Shown piece by piece: positions 16,019-24,792 of a DNA stretch of 64,000 nucleotides; within the stretch, counting starts at the first letter, position 1, and each line of letters begins with the position of its first letter. The DNA is taken from assembly GCA_965207535.1 (NCBI GenBank), contig CBDBMR010000011.1, forward strand, positions 62,001 to 126,000, written 5' to 3'. The notes under the pieces are model-generated. The model was not told where the DNA came from. It did not search any database and was given only the letters and a program-made list of their open reading frames with translations. A program made the translations under genes and the position numbers. The DNA comes from JAJDXO01 sp965207535. GTDB taxonomy: Bacteria; Pseudomonadota; Alphaproteobacteria; Rhodospirillales; UBA2165.

Positions 16019-17947
16019 TTACCCAGGTGTGTCTCCGAAGACCTCGGCGACCGGTTTGAGGACCTTGCGCTCGTTGCCGCTCCGCCAGGTGAGTCCGACA
16101 TGATCGAAATATTCGAGAATCTCGATGGCGAGGTTTCGCCCGACGCCTGAGCGGTCCCGGAAGGCGGCGGCGCCGAAGCCCTGCTCCTTGCTCTCGCGGC
16201 CCAGGGCCTCGGCGATCTCGCCGAGTTCGAGCACCGCATCGGGAAGCAGAAACCGGTTCTTGGCGACGCGATAAACCAAGCCCAGCCGAGCGCAGCGGAC
16301 GAGGAAGCTTTCCACCGCCTTGGCGGGCGACTTGATTTGCTCGGCGATGTCGTGGACCACCGGCGGCCTGGTATGCCCGTCTTCGAGAATCGGCTTGATC
16401 CGCTTCCACAGCGCTTCGTCCTTGGACGACAGTTGGGGCTCGAAGCCCGGCAGGAAGTAGCTGGCGCCCCGGTTGACGATGGTTCCGTCGGCGACCAGGG
16501 TTTCGAGAATGGGCGTAAACCGTTTGGTCGGCATCCGGACACCGGTCTCGCGGCGGAGCCCGTCGGCACTGGGCCCGGGCTTCTCGGGCGCGTTTTCGTG
16601 CCACGCCCGGAGCGCGGCCGTGATGCCGTCCCGGATTTCGGTCCAGTGGGCAGGCGCGTAGCCGGTCTCCAAATTCTCACCGGCGCGGACGATCTCGACC
16701 GCCTCCCACAGGGCGGCTTGTTCGTCGCCGTTCAGGTTCCAGCCGACGATGAACGCCGGGAGATCGACGCCCAGCGCCTGCCGGTCGAGAAGCTTGCGGA
16801 GCGCATCGGCGGCGGTGCGCTCCTCCATGGCGGCGATGGCGACGAGACGTTCCGGCCTGGCGCGGCCGCGGGCGGGGCCGTGGGGGTCGAGCACCCGGCC
16901 GCCGGCGACGGTCCGGGTCGCCGACTGATCGCGAAGAATGAATCCGTCGCCGCAGAGCGCGCCGATCCGCCGGTCGAGAACGATTTGCACCAACGCGCTC
17001 CCGCCGGGCGGGATGTTCTTGTCTTCGAGGACCGCCACGCGGCCCGGAATTTCGGCGGCGCCCAGGTGGACATGGACCGGCGTCCAGTGCTTGAGGGACT
17101 TGGCCTCGCCCGGCAGCACCCGGAGCCGGGCATCGAACCGGGGAACCGGATCGTGGATCGCATCGGCGACCAGCCAGTCGCCCCGGTGCACGTCGTCCTT
17201 GGTGAGGTTTTGGCCGGTGATGTTGAGGGCGCAGCGCTGACCGGCCGCCCCCGCCTCCGCTTCCTCGTTCTGGGCGTGGATGCCGCGCACCCGGACGCGC
17301 TGGCCGCCAGGGGTAAGGGTCAGTTGATCGCCCACATTCACCGCGCCCGCGAACACCGAGCCGGTGACGATGAGGCCGGCGCCCTGAAGGGTGAATGCCC
17401 GGTCGATGGCGAGGCGGAAATTGCCATGAACCTCCCGGTCGCCGATCAACTCGGACGCGACGGCCAGATGCTCCTTGAGTTCACCGATCCCATCGCCGGT
17501 CACCGCGGACACCGGCAGGATTTCCGATCCCTCGAGGCCGGTCTCCATCAGGAGGAACTCGATCTGTTCGGTGACGTCCCTGATCCTCGCCTCGTCGACC
17601 CGGTCGATCTTGGTCAGCGCGACCACCCCTTGATCGATTCCGAGGAGGTCGAGGATCGCCAGATGCTCCTCGGTCTGGGGCATGGGTCCGTCATCGGCGG
17701 CGATGACCAGCAGCGCGTAATCGATGCCGGAAACGCCGGCCAGCATGTTGCGAACGAAGCGCTCGTGACCCGGCACATCGACAAATCCCATGACCTTGCC
17801 GCTGGCCATCGGCTTGTAGGCGAAGCCGAGATCGATGGACATGCCGCGTTTTTTCTCTTCCGGCAGCCGGTCGGTGTCGACCCCGGTCAATGCCTGCACC
17901 AGTAAGGTCTTGCCGTGGTCGATGTGGCCGGCGGTCGCGACGATCAC
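16019..17947 (-). CDS. selB: Selenocysteine-specific elongation factor SelB
   Basis: 642 aa, normal SelB length. The GTPase domain starts at residue 1 with AGHIDHGKT (P-loop), DVPGHERFVRNM (G3) and TKIDR (G4), followed by EF-Tu-like beta-barrel domains. The C-terminal third (about 380-640) carries winged-helix repeats that bind the SECIS hairpin, for example SKDEALWKRIKPIL and FDHVGLTWRSGNERKV. SelB delivers Sec-tRNA to UGA codons preceding a SECIS. It overlaps selA by four bases on the minus strand, and the pair is divergent from a selenoprotein gene. Confidence 0.97.
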   Translation of the reverse strand: MIVATAGHIDHGKTLLVQALTGVDTDRLPEEKKRGMSIDLGFAYKPMASGKVMGFVDVPGHERFVRNMLAGVSGIDYALLVIAADDGPMPQTEEHLAILDLLGIDQGVVALTKIDRVDEARIRDVTEQIEFLLMETGLEGSEILPVSAVTGDGIGELKEHLAVASELIGDREVHGNFRLAIDRAFTLQGAGLIVTGSVFAGAVNVGDQLTLTPGGQRVRVRGIHAQNEEAEAGAAGQRCALNITGQNLTKDDVHRGDWLVADAIHDPVPRFDARLRVLPGEAKSLKHWTPVHVHLGAAEIPGRVAVLEDKNIPPGGSALVQIVLDRRIGALCGDGFILRDQSATRTVAGGRVLDPHGPARGRARPERLVAIAAMEERTAADALRKLLDRQALGVDLPAFIVGWNLNGDEQAALWEAVEIVRAGENLETGYAPAHWTEIRDGITAALRAWHENAPEKPGPSADGLRRETGVRMPTKRFTPILETLVADGTIVNRGASYFLPGFEPQLSSKDEALWKRIKPILEDGHTRPPVVHDIAEQIKSPAKAVESFLVRCARLGLVYRVAKNRFLLPDAVLELGEIAEALGRESKEQGFGAAAFRDRSGVGRNLAIEILEYFDHVGLTWRSGNERKVLKPVAEVFGDTPG

Positions 17948-19371
17948 CTGGACGCGCCCCCCGGCGTCAACCGGTCGAGCTGGCCGACGAAGGCTTCCAC
18001 GTCTTCGAGACAGCGGAGATCGAGAAGGAAGGCGCCTTCGTGGACCCGGCCGATGACCGGGATGGGGAGCGAGCGGAACGCCTTGGCGATTCGATTGAGC
18101 GCGGCGCCGCTGCCCCGCTTGCCGGTTGACGGGGTAATGCGGAGGGCGACGCTGTCCAGCCGCTCCACCGGCAGGGAGCCACTGCCGATCTGGCTCTGGC
18201 AGCCGGCCAGCTCGACGGCGGCGATCCCGTCAAGCGCCCGGGACACCGGATCGACGATCTGCTTGCCGGCCGCGGCAATTTCATCGGCCTGGCGCGCCAG
18301 CAGCCTGAGCGCCGGCATCCGCTCCACGAGGCGGTCGGGATCGAGATAGAGGCGGAGCACGGCGCTCAGCGCCGCCATGGTCACCTTGTCGATCCGCAAG
18401 GCCCGCTTCATCGGGTTCTTCTTTATTTTGTCGATGAGGTCCTTCTCGCCGACGATCATGCCGGCCTGCGGCCCGCCCAGCAGCTTGTCGCCGGAGAACG
18501 TCACCACGGACATGCCCTGGGCCAGGGCTTCCGCCGCCGTCGGTTCGTGGGGCAGGCCGAATTGGGCAAGGTCCACCAATGTGCCGCTGCCGAGATCATC
18601 GACGCAGGGAATACCGTGTTTCCGTGCCAGTTGGGCGAGTTCGGAGTCGCTCACCTCCTTGGTGAAGCCCTGCACCTCGTAGTTGGAGGTATGGACCTTC
18701 AGCAACAGCGCCGTCCTGCCGCTGATGGCTTCCTCGAAATCCTTCAGATGCGTCCGGTTGGTGGTCCCGACCTCATGCATTTTGCAGCCGGCCCGGCGGA
18801 TGATGTCGGGCATGCGGAACGAGCCGCCGATCTCCACCAGTTGGCCGCGGGAAACGGGAACCTCCTTGCCCTTGGCCAGCGTATTGAGGACCAGCAGGAC
18901 CGCCGCCGCGTTGTTGTTCACCACCGTCGCCGCCTCGGCTCCGGTCAGCTCGGCCAACAGGTCATCCACGTGAACGTCCCGGTCGCCCCGCCTGCCGCTC
19001 TCCAGATCGTATTCCAGGTTGGAGGCGCCGCCGGCAACGAGGGTCATGGCCTCGATCGCCTCCCGCGGCAGGGGCGCGCGGCCCAGGTTGGTGTGCAGGA
19101 CCGTGCCCGTCAGGTTGAAGACTTTTTTGAGCGACGGCGCCGATTTCGCCGCCAGCAGATCCGCGACGGAAGCCAGCACGGCCTCTTCCGCGGTATCGGC
19201 ATTCCCGCCGGCGCCGAGGACTCGCTGCCGCAACTCGCCGATGACGGCGCGGACGGCATCCGTGGTCGCCCGGCGGCCGTAGGCGTCGGCCAGCGCCCGG
19301 CCATCATCATGGCGCAGCAGCTTGTCTACCGACGGCAACACGGCCTGCAGCGGTTTGGAGGTCTCTGTCAT
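17944..19371 (-). CDS. selA: L-seryl-tRNA(Sec) selenium transferase SelA
   Basis: About 475 aa from ATG 19371; a TTG at 19389 would add six residues. SelA converts Ser-tRNA(Sec) to Sec-tRNA(Sec) using selenophosphate and PLP. Visible motifs are LPSVDKLLR at the N-terminus, NNNAAAVLLVLNTLAKGKEV near residue 140 and the PLP-lysine segment VTFSGDKLLGGPQAGMIVG near residue 285. The chosen start gives an N-terminal extension the same size as in E. coli SelA. SelD, which makes selenophosphate, and tRNA(Sec) are not in the window. Confidence 0.97.
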   Translation of the reverse strand: MTETSKPLQAVLPSVDKLLRHDDGRALADAYGRRATTDAVRAVIGELRQRVLGAGGNADTAEEAVLASVADLLAAKSAPSLKKVFNLTGTVLHTNLGRAPLPREAIEAMTLVAGGASNLEYDLESGRRGDRDVHVDDLLAELTGAEAATVVNNNAAAVLLVLNTLAKGKEVPVSRGQLVEIGGSFRMPDIIRRAGCKMHEVGTTNRTHLKDFEEAISGRTALLLKVHTSNYEVQGFTKEVSDSELAQLARKHGIPCVDDLGSGTLVDLAQFGLPHEPTAAEALAQGMSVVTFSGDKLLGGPQAGMIVGEKDLIDKIKKNPMKRALRIDKVTMAALSAVLRLYLDPDRLVERMPALRLLARQADEIAAAGKQIVDPVSRALDGIAAVELAGCQSQIGSGSLPVERLDSVALRITPSTGKRGSGAALNRIAKAFRSLPIPVIGRVHEGAFLLDLRCLEDVEAFVGQLDRLTPGGASR

Positions 19372-19477
19372 GGTCGAACAGACGCCCAATTTCCCTGAGT
19401 CCCCGGAGGCTATTTCGCCGCCTTGGGCCCGTCAAGGTTCCCAAATGGTGGCAAGCGCACCAAGGGGAGAGCGGGGT

Positions 19478-19506
19478 TTGACAGGGATTTTGAATTCCGA
19501 TCTAGT
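19478..19506 (+). promoter_or_regulatory. Candidate sigma-70 promoter of the GrdB-like selenoprotein
   Basis: A perfect -35 hexamer TTGACA (19478-19483) is separated by exactly 17 bases from TCTAGT (19501-19506), which matches four of six positions of the -10 consensus. Transcription would start near 19513, about 35 bases before the ATG at 19547. Confidence 0.6.
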
Positions 19507-19546
19507 CCCGGCAACGAATTCTCAAACTCATTGGATGGGGTGATAC

Positions 19547-20749
19547 ATGGTTAGGATGGACGCGCTGGCGCCCGCGATGGCGCAGCGGATGACAGACCTA
19601 GTGCTGCCGGAAGTCGAGAGCAGCGCCTGGAGCAAGGCGAAGCCGCTCAACGAAATGCGGGTGGCGATCGTCTCTTCCGCTGGACTTCATCTCAAAACCG
19701 ACCGCCCGTTTTTCAGAGGCGACGTGGATTATCGGGTCATTCCCTCCGATACGGACGGCGCGGACCTGTTTATGAGTCACGTTTCGTCCAACTATGACCG
19801 GTCGGGATTTCAGGAAGACATCAACGTGTCCTTCCCCATCGATCGAATCAGGGAACTCGCCGAAGAAGGCTTCATCGGCTCGATCGCGAAGAATCATATC
19901 TCATTCATGGGCGCGACCGACCCCACCGGCATGGAGCAGAAGGCCAAAGAGGCCGCGGCTATTCTCAAGGAGGACAACGTCGACGCGGTCGCCCTGTCGG
20001 GCGTCTGACCCATGTGCACGCGCGCCGTGAGCGTGCTGGCCAACTACCTCGAGCGGGAAGGCTTCGTGACGGCGATCATCAGCCTGATCAAGCTCCATAC
20101 GGAGAAGATCGGCGTGCCGCGAGGTCTCGCCGTGCCGTTCGAGCTGGGCCGCCCTTATGGCGCGCCGACCGACGCCGAGTTCCAGAAACAGGTGCTGAAG
20201 CAGCAACTCAAACTCATGGAGAGCCCTTCGGGGCCCGTGCTGGCGGACTTCGATGACGACCCGCCGGACGGCAAGCCGTCCGACGGCTGGGACTGCGCCG
20301 TCGAGCTGCCGCCGGTATTCGAGGACACCGGTGATCTGGCCGGCCTCAGGGCCGCGGTGAACGCCGAGATCGACGCCCTCCGTCCGGCCTATGCGAAGGC
20401 CAGGGCACGCCGCGGAAGAACCACCGTCGGCGTCAGCGGAATGAATATCGAGATGGCGAGCGAGCTGCTCCTGGCCTTCGTCGAGGACGAGGGTATTCGC
20501 AGTCCCAATCCGGAATTCCCGCTGGCCATGGCGCTGAAGCTCGCCAGCGAAGACTTCAAGGCCTACTACTCCGAGGCCATGGCGGCCGAAGGCTGCATCG
20601 CGTCGAGCATGCAGATCGCCGATTGGTTCTGGAACGAAACCACCGGCGCCAAGGTGATGGCCGCGTTCAAGAAGGCCTGTGACGAGGCCTCGGACGAGAA
20701 AATCGTCGATATGGCTTGGGGCGTCGCGCCCGGCGGACGCCTGCCGTAG
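19547..20749 (+). CDS. GrdB/PrdB-family selenoprotein with in-frame UGA (UxxC)
   Basis: One reading frame is interrupted only by TGA at 20006-20008. Codons 1-153 and codons 155-400 are in the same frame. Reading UGA as Sec gives ALSGVUPMCTRAVSVL with Sec154 and Cys157. This matches the UxxCTR active site of selenoprotein B of glycine, sarcosine and betaine reductases, and the text after it (GVPRGLAVPFELGRPYGAP) continues the same family. The first half also fits: DVDYRVIP, an SHVSSNYDRSGFQEDIN segment and SIAKNHISFMG. No grdA, grdC or grdD is nearby, so it is not a clostridial glycine reductase operon; a stand-alone reductive cleavage or redox role is possible. selAB are divergent 175 bases upstream. 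A start at ATG 19556 is also possible. Confidence 0.93.
20016..20036 (+). promoter_or_regulatory. Candidate bacterial SECIS after the UGA of the GrdB-like gene
   Basis: Arms GCACGC (20016-20021) and GCGTGC (20031-20036) pair perfectly around a 9-base loop GCGCCGTGA. The loop starts 16 bases after the U of the UGA, within the range known for bacterial SECIS elements inside coding sequence. The sequence also codes for MCTRAVSVL, so the fold may be partly coincidental. Confidence 0.55.
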
Positions 20750-20816
20750 GGTCCGGACTCAATCGAGCCGCCACAGGGTGTTGCGGCGATGAGGACCGGC
20801 TGGGTGAGGGAGAATT

Positions 20817-20946
20817 CCATACCCCCCCACCCTCGACGCCCGGCTGATTGCCGGCCGTCTCGACCTCCCCCTCCAGGGGGGAGGTGATCCAGTCCGCCTC
20901 CACCTATTCCCTCCCCCCTTCGAGGGGGAGGGTCAGGGAGGGGGGC
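20817..20946. repeat. GC-rich palindromic intergenic repeats
   Basis: Two hairpins lie here: one around 20862-20884 (ACCTCCCCC / GGGGGGAGGT) and one around 20909-20932 (CCCTCCCCCC / GAGGGGGAGGG). The left part (20817-20850) is repeated almost exactly at 45018-45051, with CATACCCCCC, then ACCCTCGACGCCCGGC. This family recurs at about 39.6, 42.7 and 45.0 kb. Confidence 0.75.
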
Positions 20947-20986
20947 GCAAAACGGGAATCCCCTCATCGAAACCGGACCGTGAGCG

Positions 20987-21841
20987 TCAGCCGTCGATCA
21001 CCGGGTTTTCAAGTACGCCGATCCCGGTGATCTCGACGGTGCAGACGTCGCCCGGTTTCATGTACCAGGGCGGGTTGCGGCGCGAACCGACCCCGCCCGG
21101 CGTTCCGGTGGCAATGACATCGCCCGGGTTCAGGGCAACGGCCGTCGACAGGTAGTTGATCAGCTTGTCGATCTTGTGATCCATCGCGGCGATGCCGGTG
21201 TGCTGAACCTGCTCGCCATTGATCCGGGTGGTCAGCTCATGAGCGTAAGGATCGCCAAACTCGTCGGGAGTCACCATCCACGGACCAAACCCGCCCGTGT
21301 CCTGAAAATTCTTACCCGGTGCGAATTGGCTGGTGTGCCGCTGCCATTCGCGAATCGAGCCGTCGTTGTAGATGGAATAGCCGGCGATGTGATCAAACGC
21401 CTTTTCCTCGGGGATGGCGCGGCCCCGCTTACCGACAATGACCGCAAGCTCGCCTTCCCAGTCCAGCGTATCGGAGAAACTGGGGCGAACCATGGGGTCG
21501 CCGTGCGCGATCTGGGCCTCGGCGATGCGCAGGAAGATCATCGGCTCTTCCTGGGCGCCCCGCCCGGTCTCGTCCTGGTGGTCCTTGTAGTTGACCCCGA
21601 CGCACCAGATGGCCTTGGGATTGGGCACCACGGGCAGCAGCTTCACGTCCGCAAGGCTCATCTCGGCGGGCTTTCCTTCGGCGGCGGCCTTCAAGGCGTC
21701 GATGGCGCCGTCCCGCTCCAGCAACCCCAGCATCGTGGCGGGCAAATCGGAGGCGACACTCGCGGCCGGCACGAAACCGCTGTCGTCAACCATGACCCCG
21801 ACGCCCTCGGCGCCGTTCAGTTCATAGGAAATGAGTCTCAT
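20987..21841 (-). CDS. Fumarylacetoacetate hydrolase-family protein
   Basis: 284 aa, the size of single-domain FAH-fold enzymes such as acylpyruvase, ureidoglycolate lyase and 2-hydroxyhepta-2,4-dienedioate isomerase. The catalytic region shows AIWCVGVNYKDHQDE, then LDWEGELAVIVGKRGRAIPEE with the metal-binding Glu pair, and FGPWMVTPDEFGDP. The C-terminus has the family signature INYLSTAVALNPGDVIATGTPGGVG. Such enzymes cleave C-C bonds in beta-diketo acids using Mg or Mn. It starts 20 bases after a thiamine-diphosphate enzyme gene and probably shares its transcript. Confidence 0.9.
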   Translation of the reverse strand: MRLISYELNGAEGVGVMVDDSGFVPAASVASDLPATMLGLLERDGAIDALKAAAEGKPAEMSLADVKLLPVVPNPKAIWCVGVNYKDHQDETGRGAQEEPMIFLRIAEAQIAHGDPMVRPSFSDTLDWEGELAVIVGKRGRAIPEEKAFDHIAGYSIYNDGSIREWQRHTSQFAPGKNFQDTGGFGPWMVTPDEFGDPYAHELTTRINGEQVQHTGIAAMDHKIDKLINYLSTAVALNPGDVIATGTPGGVGSRRNPPWYMKPGDVCTVEITGIGVLENPVIDG

Positions 21842-21861
21842 GCGTTTCTCCGTCGTTCGGT

Positions 21862-23499
21862 TCAGTCCGCGCCGCCGCGCATCCGGTAACGCCGCTCCAG
21901 CGGCCTCCAGTCGGGCAGCTCATCGAAGGGCACGTCGATCAGCACGGGCGCGTCGGCGGCAAACGCTTGATCGAGTTTGTCCCCCAGATCCTCGGGGCTC
22001 TCTGCCCTCAATCCCATTGCACCGAAGGATTCGGCAAACTTGACGAAATCCGGATTGTCCAGGTCCCAGGCAATCAGCCGGCCGCCGAAATCCATGGATT
22101 GGTTCTTCTTCACGTTGCCGTAGGCGCCGTTGTTGAAAATCAGCGTGACCGTGTTGATCCCGTGGCGCACCGCCGTCGACAGCTCGGTGGCGGCGAACAT
22201 GAAGCCGCCGTCTCCGGTCACGCTGATGACCTTCCTGTCGGGGTGCGCCACCTGCGCGCCGAGTGCCGTCGGGAACCCGTAGCCGAGGGTTCCCTGGACG
22301 CCCGGCTGAATGTTGGTGCGCGGCCCATAGGTGGGAAATCCCCACCAACTGTAGAATCCCATCTGGGTGACCCCAAAACAGACGATGCCGTCTTCCGGCA
22401 AGCGGCTGCGGATCGCATCGCCATAGGCAACCTGCCCCGGCAGCGTTTCGGCCAGGTCCTTGCGCGCGGCCCGCTGCAAATCGACATACTCGTCCTTGCG
22501 TGACTCCCGCGAGCGGTTGTGCCGGGAAAGTCGGTCGGCCATCGCACCAAGGGCCGGCTGGCCGTGCGCCACCAGATGGATGTCGGGTTTCCAGCGCGCC
22601 ACCGATTGCTTGGGGTCGGGGTCCACCCTGATCAGCTTGACGTCGTCATCCCAGCCCCACTGGGTGATGGGCAGCAGCATCTTGGTACCCACGGCCAAGG
22701 CGACATCCACCTTGGGCCAGACATGGGACGCGGCGATGTTGTTTTGCGCCAGGTAGTGCCGGGCATCCACGGCACCTAACCCTTGGGGGCTCATGAACAC
22801 GGGCGCCTGCAGGGCTTCGGCCAGCTCCAGCAATTCGGTCTCGGCGCCGAAGATGCCGCCGCCGACAAATATCGCCGGGTTCTCCGCATTGCCGAGCAAG
22901 GCGGCCGCCTGCTCGATCAGGTCGGGGTCCGGCTCCATTTGCTCGTAGTCGCCGGGCCGCACGGAAATTTCAACCTCGGCCTCTTGGCGCATCACGTCAG
23001 GCGCCATTTCGAGGAATACCGGCCGGTTGCGTCCGGTATTCATCTGCCGGAACGCTTCGGCGACAAGCGCCGGCGCTTGCTCCGGGCTATCGGCACGGGC
23101 CTGCCACTTGGTCATCGCCGACATCGTCCCCTTCTGATCCATCATTTCGTGGAGAAGGCCAATGCTCTTGTCGATGGCGCCGCTCGGAATCTGCCCGCCG
23201 ACGCACAGCATCTTGGCGCCAAGACTGTATCCCGTGAGCAGGGCGGCGCCGGCGTTCAACACGCCCGGCCCGGGAACAACGGCGCAAACCCCTTCCCGGC
23301 CCGTAGAGTGGGCGTACCCCAATGCCATATAGGCCGCGCCCTGCTCATGCCGGGTATGGACAACCCTCAGCCTATCCTGCTCACCATGAAAGCTGTCGAA
23401 CAGCGGGTCGAGTTGGGCGCCGGGCAGCCCGAATACGGCATCGACACCGTGGCCAACGATGGATTTTGTCAGCGCCGCCGCGCCGGTCAGTTTCGCCAC
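21862..23499 (-). CDS. Thiamine-diphosphate enzyme of the acetolactate synthase type
   Basis: 545 aa from GTG 23499, with a G-rich ribosome site (GGGGGGA) upstream; longer in-frame extensions lie inside the ATP sulfurylase gene in the wrong frame. The N-terminal Pyr domain has VFGLPGAQLDPLFD and catalytic Glu in HTRHEQGAAYMALGYA. The C-terminal PP domain has the ThDP motif GDGGFMFAATELSTAV ending in NNGAYGN. Substrate cannot be told; relatives include acetolactate synthase, oxalyl-CoA decarboxylase and sulfonate-processing lyases. It lies between ATP sulfurylase and the FAH-family gene. Confidence 0.88.
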   Translation of the reverse strand: MAKLTGAAALTKSIVGHGVDAVFGLPGAQLDPLFDSFHGEQDRLRVVHTRHEQGAAYMALGYAHSTGREGVCAVVPGPGVLNAGAALLTGYSLGAKMLCVGGQIPSGAIDKSIGLLHEMMDQKGTMSAMTKWQARADSPEQAPALVAEAFRQMNTGRNRPVFLEMAPDVMRQEAEVEISVRPGDYEQMEPDPDLIEQAAALLGNAENPAIFVGGGIFGAETELLELAEALQAPVFMSPQGLGAVDARHYLAQNNIAASHVWPKVDVALAVGTKMLLPITQWGWDDDVKLIRVDPDPKQSVARWKPDIHLVAHGQPALGAMADRLSRHNRSRESRKDEYVDLQRAARKDLAETLPGQVAYGDAIRSRLPEDGIVCFGVTQMGFYSWWGFPTYGPRTNIQPGVQGTLGYGFPTALGAQVAHPDRKVISVTGDGGFMFAATELSTAVRHGINTVTLIFNNGAYGNVKKNQSMDFGGRLIAWDLDNPDFVKFAESFGAMGLRAESPEDLGDKLDQAFAADAPVLIDVPFDELPDWRPLERRYRMRGGAD

Positions 23500-23516
23500 G
23501 GACCCGGTCCCCCCGC

Positions 23517-24689
23517 TCAATTTTGATTGACGTAAAACTCGCGCAGTATAGCCACCACTTCCGGCCGGCTGAACTCGGTTGGGATTTCCTCGCCGCCGGC
23601 CAGCATCTCCCGCTGGCGGGTCCCCGAGATCTGGATCCTGTGTTCGTCGCCGTGCGGGCAGGAACGCGCCGTCGCCATACCGCCGCAGGCCCTGCAGTAA
23701 AACGTGATGTCGATCTTGAGGGGATGAATTTCGATCGCGCCTTCCCACAGGGTGTCGAAGATATTCTGAGCATCGAACGGCCCGTAATAGCTTCCGACGC
23801 CCGCGTGGTCCCGCCCGACGATCAAATGCGAGCAACCGTAGTTCTGCCGGACCACGGCGTGCAGCAGCGCTTCGCGGGGTCCCGCATAGCGCATCTCCAG
23901 CGGGACCCCGGCTTGAATGGCCGTGCCCTCCCGGAAGTAGTTCGAAATCATGGCGTCGATGGCCTGCACGCGGGTCTCCGCCGGGATGTCCCCCGGTTTG
24001 AGCTTTCCCAGCACCTGATGGATGAAGACACCGTCGGTCACCTCGATGGCAATTTTCACCAGGTGTTCGTGACTGCGGTGCATGGGGTTACGAGTTTGAA
24101 ATGCCGCGATCCTCGACCAACCGAGTTCCTCGAACATAGCTCGGCTTTCGTGAGGATAGACGCAGAGTTCAGTGTACTGCGCCCGGAACGGCCCCTCATC
24201 GAAAACCGTCACCGTCCCGCCGAGATTTACCGGCGGCTGTGCGAGGACCTTTTCAGCCCCGGGATGGGCCGGGTCCCCGGTCTTGAAGACGTTCGCATTC
24301 TCGAATGCGTGATCCGGTTCATACCGCTCCGACACCGCCATGGTGCCCATGACGGTGCCGGTTTCGCCGTCAACCAGTGCAACCTCATCCCCATCGTCGA
24401 CGGTCTCCGCCAGATCCCGGGCCGCCGACAGGGTGATGGGAATGGGCCAGAATGTTCCATCGGCCATTTTCATGTCCCCGGCAACACCTCGCCAGTCGGC
24501 CTCCCCCATGAAACCGGTCAGCGGCGTATAGGCCCCCATACCCATCAGAATAAGGTCGGATGTCTCGCGGCTGGACATGGGAACCTGGATGAGGCCTGCG
24601 GCGGCGGCCCGGCGCGCCTCGCGCTCGGACTCCTCGATCAGCAACGGGCGTAGAGCGTCTCCACCATGGGGAGAAATCAGGTGCGGCAT
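23517..24689 (-). CDS. sat: ATP sulfurylase (sulfate adenylyltransferase)
   Basis: 390 aa from ATG 24689 (GGAG upstream). The single-chain prokaryotic Sat interconverts sulfate plus ATP and APS plus diphosphate. Signatures are QTRNPMHRSHEHLVK near residue 195 (nucleotide site) and GRDHAGVGSYYGPFDAQ near 290. A C-terminal zinc-binding segment CRACGGMATARSCPH precedes SGTRQREML. This form is common in sulfur-oxidising and sulfate-reducing prokaryotes as well as some assimilators. No aprAB, cysH or cysDN is adjacent. It is 17 bases upstream of the ThDP enzyme start, so the two are co-transcribed. Confidence 0.93.
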   Translation of the reverse strand: MPHLISPHGGDALRPLLIEESEREARRAAAAGLIQVPMSSRETSDLILMGMGAYTPLTGFMGEADWRGVAGDMKMADGTFWPIPITLSAARDLAETVDDGDEVALVDGETGTVMGTMAVSERYEPDHAFENANVFKTGDPAHPGAEKVLAQPPVNLGGTVTVFDEGPFRAQYTELCVYPHESRAMFEELGWSRIAAFQTRNPMHRSHEHLVKIAIEVTDGVFIHQVLGKLKPGDIPAETRVQAIDAMISNYFREGTAIQAGVPLEMRYAGPREALLHAVVRQNYGCSHLIVGRDHAGVGSYYGPFDAQNIFDTLWEGAIEIHPLKIDITFYCRACGGMATARSCPHGDEHRIQISGTRQREMLAGGEEIPTEFSRPEVVAILREFYVNQN

Positions 24690-24792
24690 CGTGGCTCCGG
24701 GTTCGGCTGGCTGGGAGACGGTGAAGGTCGAATTCGGCGCTCTTATTGTCCGGCGGCGCGGCAACGTCAAGCACTACTGAAAGACCAGCCGC

